From positions 491,463 through 555,462 of the forward strand of contig NW_003101656.1 of NCBI RefSeq assembly GCF_000003855.2: a stretch of 64,000 nucleotides of DNA. The letters are read 5' to 3'. Every line of letters begins with the position of its first letter. Within the stretch, counting starts at the first letter, position 1. The position numbers were made by a program, and so were the translations under genes. The notes below the pieces were generated by a model. The model saw only the letters and a program-made list of their open reading frames with translations. It was not told the origin of the DNA and did no database searches. Source of the DNA: Blastomyces gilchristii SLH14081 (lineage: Eukaryota > Ascomycota > Eurotiomycetes > Onygenales > Ajellomycetaceae). Shown here in pieces: positions 35,780 to 46,888 of this stretch.

Positions 35780-36192
35780 TGTGGCGGGCTGCGCCCGATC
35801 AATCATATAGACTATTCCATTACACTCCACAGATTCCACGTACGCTTCGATCCTCGGCCATTCTCGATCGCCGATCCTCGGCCGCCACCTCAATCAATCA
35901 TATAGACTATTCCGTTACACTCCACAGATTCTACGTATGCTCCGATCCTCGGCCATTCTCAATCACCACTCCGATTCTCGGCCATTCTTGATCACCGATC
36001 CTCAGCTGCTATAAATGTGCATATATTCTTCCACCCTGAAGCTCCACCGCGTACACCACCACATACACATATAAATATCCACCTTGATTGCTGATTCTTG
36101 CACTTTCTCTTTCTTTCCTTCTCCAGCATTTTTATCTTTATTATATAAGACCTATAATATTATACTGATCTATTCAGTGTAGGCCTCTTACA
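35780..36192 (+). repeat. 5' LTR of GypA A5, enlarged by internal duplication
   Basis: 413 bp, about 107 longer than the 306-bp LTRs. The block ATCAATCATATAGACTATTC occurs twice (35798 and 35893, 95 bases apart), showing a tandem duplication. The 3' LTR has the same duplication. Confidence 0.93.
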
Positions 36193-36500
36193 CTATAAAA
36201 ACACTCATCATCTTCTTATTAGAAAACAATTATTCATGCATAATCTCCTCATCAGAAACAATTATTCATCAAGAGATATCTGAATACATAACAACATGTA
36301 AGAAAGAGAAAACACAGTTAAGTGAACACTGAGTTCTCAGATAGTTCTCAGATAGAAGCTTGATCACCAGTTACTCTGACCTCATAACAAGATCTTACAA
36401 AGAGAATAAGATCTTATAAGAGAATATCAGCAAAAGACCTGAGAGTTCTGACACTCAGATGTATGAGAATACAATTACACATTCAACAATCAATATAATC

Positions 36501-38410
36501 ATGTCTAACAATAATATGAAACTCTTGAACATGAGTATAGACACAGTGTCACAGTGGCTCTGAGCAATGTTGAAACTACAACAACAATAAATAGCTGATA
36601 TGCATGCAACTGAACAACATTAATATGAGGAGATTCAACAATTATCACAAGAAACTCATGCAATTTCAACATCTACAGAATTGAATACAAAAGCACTGAA
36701 AGAATGCTTAGATGCTTCTGCATATTTCAATGCTTTCAATCTCACTCTCTACTCATCATGAAGAATGGAAATACTTGTGAAACTGAGTGTAGATGAAGAT
36801 TTCATCAGTTCATTAATTAATCAAGATTGATATATCAATGAATAATTGAAGAATTGTGTGAAACAGAAGTTCTATTCATGAATGAAAGTATACAAATCAG
36901 TGTTGTGAATACCTGACAATATCATGAAATATCTTGATATTTTGTTCTGAGACACTGCTATGTAACAGAAAGCATTAGATTAGTTACAGAGTGTTTAACA
37001 GAGAAACACTTCTCTTATAACATTCATCTCTAACTTCAACATCAAGATTCTAGAAGCAGGTGATTAATCTTGAGAGAATTGAATGAAGATTAGCATGCTC
37101 AAGAAGACATTAACTTTCAAACTCTTACAGACCCTTATAAGCACAGACAAAGACCAGACTTATGAAGGCTTCTGTACACAGCTTCAGACAATGAAAGACT
37201 GTCTTACCAAGCTCAAGAGTATACAGAACAGTGACAGAAGATATTACATTCACACACCTGCACTGATAAATAATCCAGCCACTTATACACCTGCACTGAC
37301 AAATAACCCAGTCACTCATACACTCACACTGAAGAACAATCATGATGCAGATGTCATGAATTGAGTAGACTTGAATGTCTATATATAAGCAAGGGTCTCT
37401 GCTGTCTGAACAGGCTTCTGAGTCCCTGGGATCACTTCTGAAGAAGTCATCAATCAATGTCAATGTGAAGTATGCATTAATTGTAACTGATTGAGACACA
37501 TCACTTTTAACTGCTGATCAACCTATGTGCCTCCACACTTAAGAGAAAGACTGGCACCTTCATAATTGAGAGAAAGATCAGTTTCTTCTTGTTTGAAGAA
37601 TGAATCAGTGCCTGTCCGCGCCAATCATATTGCAGTGAAGAAAGATTCAGAAGATAACTACAAGAATGTCTCAATGAAACAGAAGCTTGAAGAGGTCAGA
37701 TAACAACAATTTGAAGAGAAGATGTCATTGAATGTAATCCTTGTATCTACTGTGGTTGATAACATGTATAAAATGAAAGCCATGATAGACAGCAGTCTAT
37801 GCTACTATGCAATGATAAAATCTTCAGTTGTAAGACATCATAATCTTCAGCATATCTCTCTATCAAAACCCTGACTCATTGCAGAATTTGATGGTTCAAA
37901 AGACATTTGTACCTGTTACATGGTGAAGCTGACCATAGATGTGAGAGGATATCAATGTGAAGATGTCTACACATATGAAGTTGATAATCTTGATTACAAT
38001 CTTATGTTAGAACTTGCCTGGCTATCTGAATAAGGCATCTTGTTGAACACTTGAAACAGAAGCTTGATATTCCCTAACAATGATAGAGATCAAGAAGATC
38101 AAATCAACATTCAACAAGATCCTGCAGAGCAGTATAAGATAGAAGATCTTGTGTGATTGAACATCAAGAACATATGAACCACATGTCCATCTTGTACGCT
38201 AGACTACTGCTATGCCAGGTATAAAGTGATAGAAGTCCTAGGTAGTCATAACTACTGCCTTGACACATCACCAGGGATTCATGATGTATTCCACACAAGC
38301 TTGCTCCGCCGCGCTGCCACTGATCTGATCCCTTCTCAACCAATCAGACTCTGAGTTCCGTGTTATCTGAAACAGCAGCCCTTGACTGATGGGAACTGCT
38401 TCTGGAAAGG
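36501..38410 (+). pseudogene. gag: GypA A5 gag-protease with deletion into integrase
   Basis: The ATG at 36501 opens MSNNNMKLLNM. A 93-codon open stretch (37083-37364) starts MKISMLKKTL and contains a three-fold peptide repeat of about 11 residues (HTPALINNPAT, YTPALTNNPVT, HTLTLKNN) not seen in other copies. The protease region is recognisable to about 38090. Sequence then jumps to the late integrase. A few stops persist, so even Gag is not intact. Confidence 0.78.
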
Positions 38411-38420
38411 GGGGGGCTAA

Positions 38421-38833
38421 TGTGGCGGGCTGCGCCCGATCAATCATATAGACTATTCCATTACACTCCACAGATACCACATACACTCTGATCCTCAGCC
38501 ATTCTCGATCACTGATCCTCGGCCGCCATCTCAATCAATCATATAGACTATTCTGTTACACTCCACAGATTCTATGTACACTCTGATCCTCAGCCATTCT
38601 CGATCGCCACTCCGATTCTCGGCCATTCTCAATCACTGATTCTCAGCTGCTATGAACGCGCATATATTCTTCCACCCTGAAGCTTCACGGTGTACACCAT
38701 CACATACACATATAAATATTCACCTTGATCACTGATTCTTGCACTTTCTCTTTCTTATCTTCTCTAGCGGTTTTATCTTTGTTATATAAGACCTATAATA
38801 TTATACCGATCTATTCGGCGTAGACCTCTTACA
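38421..38833 (+). repeat. 3' LTR of GypA A5
   Basis: 413 bp with the same duplication as its partner. The two LTRs differ mainly by C/T and G/A exchanges. Confidence 0.93.
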
Positions 38834-41567
38834 AAGAGACTCTTTCTCTGATTATATAATTTAAGCTCATCTTTATAACTCTCAGAGCATAGTATATACA
38901 GGCCTTTTCAAATCTAATAGTAGAAGAAGAAATTGAAGCGTCAATTTTCATTGCTTTAATAAAAGATGATTTGAATGCTTTCAGAATTCTTCTCAAGACT
39001 CTGTTTTGCAGACTTTGAAAGAGTTCAGTGAAATTCTCTTGATTATTTCATCAAACTTGAACTTCATAATCAGCTACTGATGTAATACAGGCTATATATA
39101 ACTATCTCATAGCCTGGAAGAATAGATCTCTCTCTGTATTTAATAGTCTGATTATGTTGTTCAATAGTCTTTCTGCCTTGACAGTTCTTTATTGAATGTG
39201 ATATTTAAAATTCAACTTGAAGTTTAATCATACTTCTAATCATTTGACATTTACACTGGGTTTAATCTCTCTATTTAAAAGAGTTAGAGATAGTTCTTTC
39301 TCATTAAATTTAGAAAAGAAATGAATTAACTCAGTTTTATTCATATTAAATTGAATTTGATTGATATCTGCTTTAACAAAGATTTTCTTTGCAGCTTGTT
39401 CAATTACTTTCAAATTCTCTTTGATAGTTTTTAAGCTGTAGACTAGATCAATATTATTCATATAACTCAGAGATTGCACTATTCTCATATTTCTATTTTT
39501 GAATAGATATGCAGTGTATATTACAAATAAAATGAGTGAGATTGAAAATTGTTATAATACTTCTATTTTTATCTCAGTCTTGTCTTATTTGATTCTATTA
39601 AAGAAGAGTGATATAATTCTTTTAGATATAAAACAGTTAACTCATTTTATTAGAGAAAGTGACAGTTTTAACATCTTTAATATCTGAATTAACTTTGACT
39701 TTGAAACATGATTAAATGCTTCTTTTATATCAATAAAAACTGCAGTTGAGACCAGACTCTTATACTTTATTATTTGAATATCATGAATAACTGAGAGAAC
39801 AGTGTCAATTGCAGAACACTGTTTTCTATCTCTCATTTATTCACTGAATAAAAGAGAATCACTGATAGAGCTTATAAAAGATACTTAAGTAGCTATTATC
39901 TTTTCTAAAATCTTTTCTAGACAGTTCAATAGAGATATTACTCAATATGACTTGAGAATTGAAGTTTTTCTATTAAATTTTATAAGAATCACTTCAGTGA
40001 CTTCTCTTCAGCATTCAGAATAATATTCATTTTTCAAGAGATTGAAAAGAAGCTCAAAATATTCATTCTTTAAGTAGAAGTATGTATTTTGAATAATCAA
40101 GTGATTAATTGAATCAGGCCCTGCAGCAGTCTTAACTGAACTTGAGAAGATAGCTGACTCTAATTTATCTTGAGTAAGATCAGATCATTCTCAGTCATTT
40201 TCATCAATATAGTTAAGAAGTGATATATTCTCTTTCTCTGAATCTGAATCTGATGAGTTTTGAAAGAGAGTTCTTATAAAAACTTAATATTTTTTCTCAA
40301 AAGAGTTTGCTGTATATGATTCATTCTGAAACTCATATTCTAAGATTGAAAGTTTTGCTACACTTCTTGTTTTAGTATAGTTAAAAGCTTTAAAAACTTC
40401 TTTTTCTTATGCTTCTTTAAGAAATTTATTTCAGTAGTCTGTTTTATCTTTTTTAATATCTGAAAAATATTCATTTCTGATAGCTTTGAACTCTTTATCA
40501 GAAATTATATCATTCTTTCAATCTCTTCTAGCAGTAGTCAATTATTTTCTTTTAGATATAATATTCTCATTTTATCAAGATTTTGAATACTCAGAAGACT
40601 TTCTCTTTGAAATATTGTCTTTAACACTTGCTAGAATAATAGATGTAATGAGCTTCACTCTATTCTCAAGCATTTCATTTGAGATATCTTGATCAGAGTT
40701 TTAATACAGCTCACTCTGTCTTTCAGATTTTAACAGTTTTATACTTTCTTCAACTGTCTTTCAGTCAGCTTTTTCAAAGTTAAACTGATTAGAGAGAAGA
40801 GGATTTTCACTCATTTATTTCTCACTCAGTTCAATATTAAATTGAATAATTTCATGATCTGATTCTGATGTCTCATTTGAATTAATAAATCAGTTTACAA
40901 GTCTTTTTTCTATTACATTTTATGATATGAAGATTAGATCTATAATAGATTTCTGTTTCATATCTTTTCTAAAGAATGTTTATTGATCAGACTTATTAAC
41001 TAAATCTATTGAATGTTCAAAGATTCATTCAATCAGATTATTAGCTCTTACTGCTCTTTTGCATTCTGAATTTCATCAGAGATGATGTGCATTGAAATCT
41101 TCTATAATTATAGAGTTTCTTGATGAAGTTATGTTCAGAAATTCTCTATCAATTATTCAGATATTATTATTTTTCTTCAATGACTTTTCATTATAGATAT
41201 TTATAAGCTGTATAGTGTCAAACTCATTCTCTTTGTCTATAATATCACTCATCAGAATATCAGGGTCAGATATGATATTAAATCTTAGATTAAATTAATA
41301 TCTTGATCTCTTTCTTTTATAGATCACTACTCTCAACTTTATCTCAGACTTTTGAGATAAAAAGCAGTAGTAGCTTGAATAAGAAATGACATATTTTTGC
41401 TCAGCATTAAAATTCAGCTTCTGAAGTAGTATAAAATCAACTTTTTATTCAAATATAATTTGAAGACAAGAATAAATACAATTTGAGTTTCTATTCATAT
41501 TATTTTAAATAAATGTAATTTTTGAAGAGTTTTTAAACTTTTTTTGTTGTTTTTATTGTATATTCAT

Positions 41568-43706
41568 ACTAAAAGAGAGTAGAGTAGAATCTAATCACTA
41601 TCATCAGATAGTAGATTATAACTATTCTGAAAAGTAGAAATCTCAACTGCTTATATTATGTCTAGTTTATCATCAGAGTCATTTCTCAATTCTCTAATCT
41701 TAACAAGAGTTTGAGAATTCAAATTCTGTTTACATTTAACTGAAGAATTGAAGTTTGAAGATTTAGATAGTTGAGAGTTTCTTCTTTTTAAGCTTACAGT
41801 TGTGAGTTTACTGGCTTGACTATTCTCTTCAGTTCTAGATTTGCTTTGAGCTTCATCTTTTCTTCAGTTCTTTTGAGCTCTTGAAGTAAATATACATTCT
41901 TTTGAGCTAGATATATGTTTTTCTTTGCAATTAGAGCATTTAAGAAGAGTATGTTGACATATTTCATCTCTTTTTAAGCATGTTTCATATTTATACTCAC
42001 TAGTCTTGTGATCTCTGGCACAGAATGCACATTTTGAGTCTCTGAAACAGGAGATTATAAAGTATTCATATCTTTGATAGTTTAAACACTGTGTTTGAGC
42101 TTTGAGATTCATTCTTGAGTCTTTGTATTCATGAACTCTCATTTTCAAATCTGCTACTCTTACTTCAGAGATCTTTGACTGTTCAAGTATCTTTGTATAT
42201 ACTAGAACAGAGTCATTTCTTCTGCTTTGTCTGAACTTAATTGAATTTAGTTATACAGGCTTAGACTGGCCGCCGGGACCATGAATTTCACATTTGATCT
42301 CATTTGGTCTGGTCCCATACATTTCTTGGCGTGAATCCCGCTGGGACTGGCTATCAAAAAAACATGTAAAGTGACTATATATCAGATCTTAAAATGAAAC
42401 CATGACTTGAAAAAAATGAGAAAGTGGTCCCATTTGGTTCCATTTAGTTCCATTCTTGGCATAAAGTGACTATTTTTAGACATTTTAAGGTTTTTTTTAA
42501 ACTATTTTTAATTTTTTAAAAAGTAACGCTTTTTGGTAACACTCAAATGAGATTTAAAGTCATTTAAAGCAATAAAAATAATTTAAATTGAGAAGTGGAA
42601 ATCATGATCTCATTTGGAAAATGTGACAAGAGTAGACAGTAAGTCTCACTGGGACAGTATGAGACTACTATCTAATGTTAAAACCGTGTAATGGGATCAG
42701 TCGAATTGGTAATGAGACTATTAAAAAATCTGGTCCTGGTCCCAGACACGGTCACACGGTCAGTTTATACAGGCTCTTTTCTCAGTTGAATGAACTTATA
42801 TTCTTCTAATTCATTTTTGAGAAGTAGCCTTTCTTCTTCACAGTCAAAAATTTCAACTGAAATATTATCAAGAATGAATTTGTCTCACTTTTCATCTCTC
42901 TCAGATAGAATTATTGTGTTTAACAAAGATTCTAATGCTGATTTTCAGAGATTCTTATTCTGAATAAGAAATTCTGCACTGAATTCAGACATTGTAGTTA
43001 GAATGATAGAGTTTCTAAAGAAGAATAACTCAATTGAAGCTATAACTGATTTTTGAACTTCAATAACAGTCATTAACTGAGAAAAGAACTGCTGATTAAT
43101 TTCATTTCTGATTCTGAAAATGAGATTTGAGTTTAGCTTGTTTCTTTACAAGATATTCTGATTTAATACTTTGAGAATAAGTCTTCTATTTCTGAAGATT
43201 TGAAAGTTTTTCTTCTTTTGTATTTTTTTCTTCACTTTTCTATCAATAGAAGTATGAGTATTATTCTTCTCAGTTTTCTCAGGATTTTGAGCATATTTTG
43301 AGATAGCAGATTTAGAGACAGCAGATTCAGCTGCTTGAGCATATGTTTTCTTCTATTTCAAAGAAGAAGAAGAAGTAGAAAAGAAGAAAGAAGAGTAAGA
43401 TAAGAAGTCAGTGATTGTACTAGGAATTTTCAATGTTTTTTGAACTGTGTTTGAAATTTCAAGTTTGAACTTAATCATCTTCTGTAGTTATCTAGTCTGA
43501 GTATGAAGAATTAACAGAACTTCTTCATTTATCTCACTCAGACACTGCTTTTCAAGAATCTTGCTTGCTTTTTCAAGTTTCTGTATTTCAAGAACTTGTT
43601 ATTTCTCTATTTCTTCTTTCTTTCTTCTCTTCAGAATTTCAATCTCAGAAATAGCATTTGAGAAAGCATCTTTTTTCACATCAACTGAGTGTATTTTTAT
43701 ACTCAT
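41568..43706 (-). pseudogene. LINE-T ORF1 remnant: coiled coil and CCHC zinc knuckles (split by MITE M3)
   Basis: The ATG at 43706 opens MSIKIHSVDV, followed by a charged, probably coiled-coil segment rich in Glu, Lys and Leu (about residues 15-80) and a TYAQAAES motif like that of other Tad/I-type ORF1 proteins. After the MITE the C-terminus (open 42148-41864) has spaced cysteines and histidines: CAFCARDH, CLKRDEICQHT and CSNCKEKH, three zinc knuckles. ORF1 proteins of such LINEs bind the element RNA. The end is placed just before ORF2. Stops break the middle. Confidence 0.82.
42262..42767. mobile_element. MITE M3, hAT-like, best-preserved copy
   Basis: 506 bp, TAGACTGGCCGCCGG...GGTCAGTTTA, with a perfect 8-bp target duplication TACAGGCT (42254-42261, 42768-42775) in LINE ORF1. 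It retains more CpG and GG than M1 and M2. Confidence 0.93.
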
Positions 43707-45451
43707 TATTCTCACTCAATGAAAAGTGGATCAGACTGTTTCAATTGAGATATGTATTGAACACTTTTGAAAAGTTGATCAGACTGTTTCAATTAAGAGG
43801 TTTCTAAGTCTGTTTTCAATTGAAAAGTTGATTAGGCTGTTTCAAAAGAAGAATAAAAGACTTTTATGTATAAAATATCTGATTTTTTTCACACTAGTTC
43901 AGTAACTAGATTAGATTTTTGAAGAGATCTAATAAACTAAAATTGATTTTTAAGATAAATCAATAAAATCTTTATAATCTCTTTCTTAAAATACAGTGAG
44001 GAAGAAGTATGATATCAATTGATAATAAATCAAATAATATAACAGTTTTTTGGAGAGATAAACTGACAAAAAATAAATCAATTTTTTACAGAGAAATTGA
44101 TTNNNNNNNNNNNNNNNNNNNNNNNNNNNNNNNNNNNNNNNNNNNNNNNNNNNNNNNNNNNNNNNNNNNNNNNNNNNNNNNNNNNNNNNNNNNNNNNNNN
44201 NNATTTTATTCTATTTTATTCTAAATCATCATCTCTCACATACAGTGTGCAACTCAAATGAGTTATAAAGAGTGTAAAAAAGAATTAAGTATTAATATAG
44301 CTCTTCAGTCACTGAAAAAGTAATTCTTACTTAAAAGAATATAAAATTATGACAGAAAACAGCTCTGTTTTTAATTCTTTATAAGAATATTGTATAAAAC
44401 TCAGAGAAAAACATCTTACTTTTTTAAGAGAAGTAAAAAACTATTTCTAAGATCTTTTTTTTTTTTTTGCATTAACTGCTGCAGAAGAATGAGATAGAAA
44501 CTGCTAAGATATGCACTACTGTATATTCTCTATCAAGACATTTCCTCTTTAGAGTCTTGATATTGTCTATTTCTATATAATAATATAAATATTGTCAGTG
44601 AGATGTAGAGGAACTGGTTATTTATATCTCAAAATAGAAGACTTTATCAATGATTATATTAATATAGAGTTAATTCTTAAATTCAATAGAAATCTAGTAT
44701 TGCTGTTCTCAATTCCTTGCAGAATCTATTAAATATTGAGATATTAAAACTAGATTTAATATATCTCACTGTGCAGGGATCAAAGGCTCAGTCAGACCTT
44801 GAGATATACTAATTTTATAGTTGTTGTGTCTGCTGATTATGTATCAAATACAGTTGCTGAGGTATCTTTTTGTACTTTTCTGCCGGGGATGGGCCAGATT
44901 GAGAGGGGTGATACAAGGGTGAGAGTTGGCATTGATGTCTAGATACACTGAAGACAGACCACAGAGGTGGCACTTCAGAAGTGGCTGTTGATTATATGCT
45001 TGATATTATCACTGAGGTATCTTTTTGTATTTTTCTGCCGGGGATGGGCCAGATTAGGAAGGGTGGTATGAGGGTGGAACTTGGCATTGATGTTTTGGAA
45101 CATCAAAGATGGACAGGGTTTTCACAGAGATCACTTCTCAGATATCTTCACAACTACAGATCAGGGATCTTCCAAAATCAAGAAGATTGGTGCATATGGC
45201 TAGGTCTCTTCACCTTACAATTTGTATGGCAATTTGGCCCGGGTTTGTGGTGTGGTAGGAGAGAATGGGGGATAATCCCACACAGGAGTTTTGAACAACA
45301 TCTGGTTCACGTTTGGCTGGATAACTCCACCACCACACGGGGTATGCGGTCGGCGATGGGGTCACAATGCTCGTATGATCGAGGGCTTTTCGATGGATCT
45401 ATCGGCGGGTTCTTATTCGAAAAATTGAGCGAGTTCGTGGTGGAGCGCTTG
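43707..45451 (-). promoter_or_regulatory. LINE-T 5' UTR with two sets of tandem repeats
   Basis: In LINE direction: a GC-richer leader starting at 45451, two direct repeats about 155 bp apart (near 45016 and 44861), an AT-rich stretch, a 100-N gap, and 53-bp monomers (43721, 43769, 43822) ending just before ORF1. LINE promoters are internal and lie in the 5' UTR; the repeats are candidates for promoter monomers. That role is inference. Confidence 0.6.
44103..44202. other. Assembly gap, 100 N
   Basis: A placeholder gap at the same place in the LINE 5' UTR as 472-571. The sequence just after it, ATTTTATTCTATTTTATTC, is a short direct repeat, hinting that an unresolved AT-rich tandem repeat lies in the gap. 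Confidence 0.97.
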
Positions 45452-45461
45452 TGTAAGACAT

Positions 45462-46279
45462 CATAATCATTAGTATATTCTCTTATCAAAACTCTGGCCC
45501 TGGTGGCTGAATGATTAATGCGGCCACTCAGTAGCGCCTTGGCATGGGAAACCAAGGTGTGTGGGTTTGAAACCCGCAGGGGATACATTAAATCCAGAAC
45601 TCAAGCACCTCAGGTTTCTAATAAATACAGAGGTGTACAAATCACTTCAATAAATCACTCTATGTTCCTGGGCTAAGAAGTTATTATTGCATGTATCTAA
45701 TTGTTACTTCTTTGTATTTTCCTATGTTCTTATTATCTTGGCATGGTCTCAACACCTGTATTTCCTCCTGTATAACCAACACTTGACCTGTATTTAACAG
45801 CATGCAAGGACTCATCATAAGCTGTGCTTGCATATAAGTATAATGAAAGAATAATAATAATAATAATTATCAAAACGCTGACTTTTTGCAGGATTTGATG
45901 ATTCAAAAGACATTTACATCTGTTATATAATGAAACTAAATATAGATGTTAAACAACATTAAAATGAAGATATCTATACATATAAAGTTAAATCTTGATT
46001 ATAACATTATATTAAAACTTGTCTGACTATCTGAACAAGGTATCTTATTAAATACTTAAAACAGAAGCTTAATATTCTCTAACAATGATAAAATTCATAA
46101 AGATGGTATTTACAAGACTATGAACCTGACACATATCTCTGTTAATACTTATAAAATACTCTGAAAAAGAAGTCACTGATAGAATCACTGACAAGATCAT
46201 TAATAGCAGAATTATATGAGAATCTACTTTATCAGTCTGACTGATATTAAAAAGACTCTAGAAATGTTATCTCATGTTA
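45462..46279 (+). mobile_element. GypA copy A4, right piece (protease region), holding SINE S2
   Basis: It resumes the GypA protease region interrupted by the LINE at 34177 and runs to GTTATCTCATGTTA, where the LTR of copy A6 begins. A7 (52025 on) may be its 3' continuation with the RT region lost. Confidence 0.78.
45497..45867 (+). mobile_element. SINE copy S2, tRNA-like head
   Basis: 371 bp from GCCCTGGTGGCTGAATG to an (AAT)n tail, with 13-bp target duplications TATCAAAACTCTG / TATCAAAACGCTG (45484-45496, 45868-45880; one difference). A box, B box (GGGTTTGAAACC, CpG lost) and the CCTTGG/CCAAGG hairpin are visible. It lies in the GypA protease region. Confidence 0.92.
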
Positions 46280-46559
46280 TGTGACTGACTGTGTTCAATC
46301 AATCATATAGACTATTTCATTACACTTCACAGATTCCTACCGCTCCAATTCTCAGTCACTGATCCTCGGCTGAAAATCTACAGAATTCCTATTCTTCCGC
46401 CCCGAAGTTCCACCGTGTACACCACTACATATGTGTATAAATATTCACTTCAATCACTGATTCTCACACTTTCTCTTTGTTTCCTTCTCTAACATTTTTC
46501 ACTTTGTTATATAAGACCTATAAATATTATACTGATCTATTCAGTGTAGGCCTCTTACA
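46280..46559 (+). repeat. Left LTR of GypA A6, shortened
   Basis: 280 bp, TGTGACTGACTGTG...GCCTCTTACA, about 26 bases shorter than the standard form. Confidence 0.85.
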
Positions 46560-46888
46560 CTTGAAAAATATTCATTATCTTCTTATTAGAAATGATTATT
46601 CATATATCATCTCCTCATTAGAAATAATTACTCACTGAGATATCTAAATGTGTAATACTGTGTAAGAAATAGAGAAATAGTTTAATAGTTAAACAGATAC
46701 TGAGTTCTCAGATAGAAGCTTGCTTATCAGTTACTCTGACTCTGTAACAAGATCTTACAAAGAGAGTAAGATTTTATAAGAGACTATTAGCAAAAGACCT
46801 GAGAGTTCTGACACTCAGATATATGAGATATTCATACAATTACACTTCTTCAAGATTTAACAGATATCATACACTCAAAGAATGACAT

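Larger units (their letters stand above)
35780..38833 (+). mobile_element. GypA copy A5: internally deleted, low-decay derivative in the LINE
   Basis: Two equal 413-bp LTRs (35780-36192, 38421-38833) and a perfect 5-bp target duplication AAGAG (35775-35779, 38834-38838). The interior is only 2.2 kb: gag and protease, then at about 38097 a jump into integrase that removes RT and RNase H, and most of the chromodomain is also gone. It keeps more CpG than other GypA copies and has a clear polypurine tract (GAAAGGGGGGG, 38405-38416). It is probably the youngest GypA here and non-autonomous. Confidence 0.93.
34553..41567 (-). pseudogene. LINE-T ORF2 remnant: endonuclease, RT, RNase H, CCHC (split by GypA A5)
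   Basis: The inferred start is the ATG at 41567; the stop codon is at 34555-34553. Near 41090 an APE endonuclease signature reads EDFNAHHL followed by a broken WW. The RT has AVFIDIKEAFNHV near 39750 and an active site decayed to YMNN (YVDD in the family) near 39450. RNase H at about 35450-35050 shows AYTED, FDAEL, FSDS and a NELADSAVKK block. A C-terminal knuckle CLFCNANENPEYIIMHC is complete near 34800. A GypA derivative interrupts it between RT and RNase H. It would nick DNA, reverse transcribe and degrade RNA. Confidence 0.85.
34177..45451 (-). mobile_element. LINE-T copy L2: full-length Tad1-like LINE with nested GypA and MITE
   Basis: It runs from a 5' end at 45451 to a (TAA)n tail at 34177 and is bounded by a 10-bp target duplication TGTAAGACAT (34167-34176, 45452-45461). 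Removing the GypA derivative and the MITE leaves about 7.7 kb: a 1.7-kb 5' UTR, ORF1 with coiled coil and CCHC knuckles, ORF2 with APE-type endonuclease, RT, RNase H and a C-terminal CCHC, and a 3' UTR. This architecture is that of fungal Tad1-like LINEs. All frames carry stops, so it is dead, but it defines the family here. Confidence 0.9.

Noticed and set aside
45307..45588. 93-codon minus-strand frame
   Set aside because: It crosses the LINE 5' end, the GypA flank and the SINE head, so it is a chance frame across three unrelated pieces.
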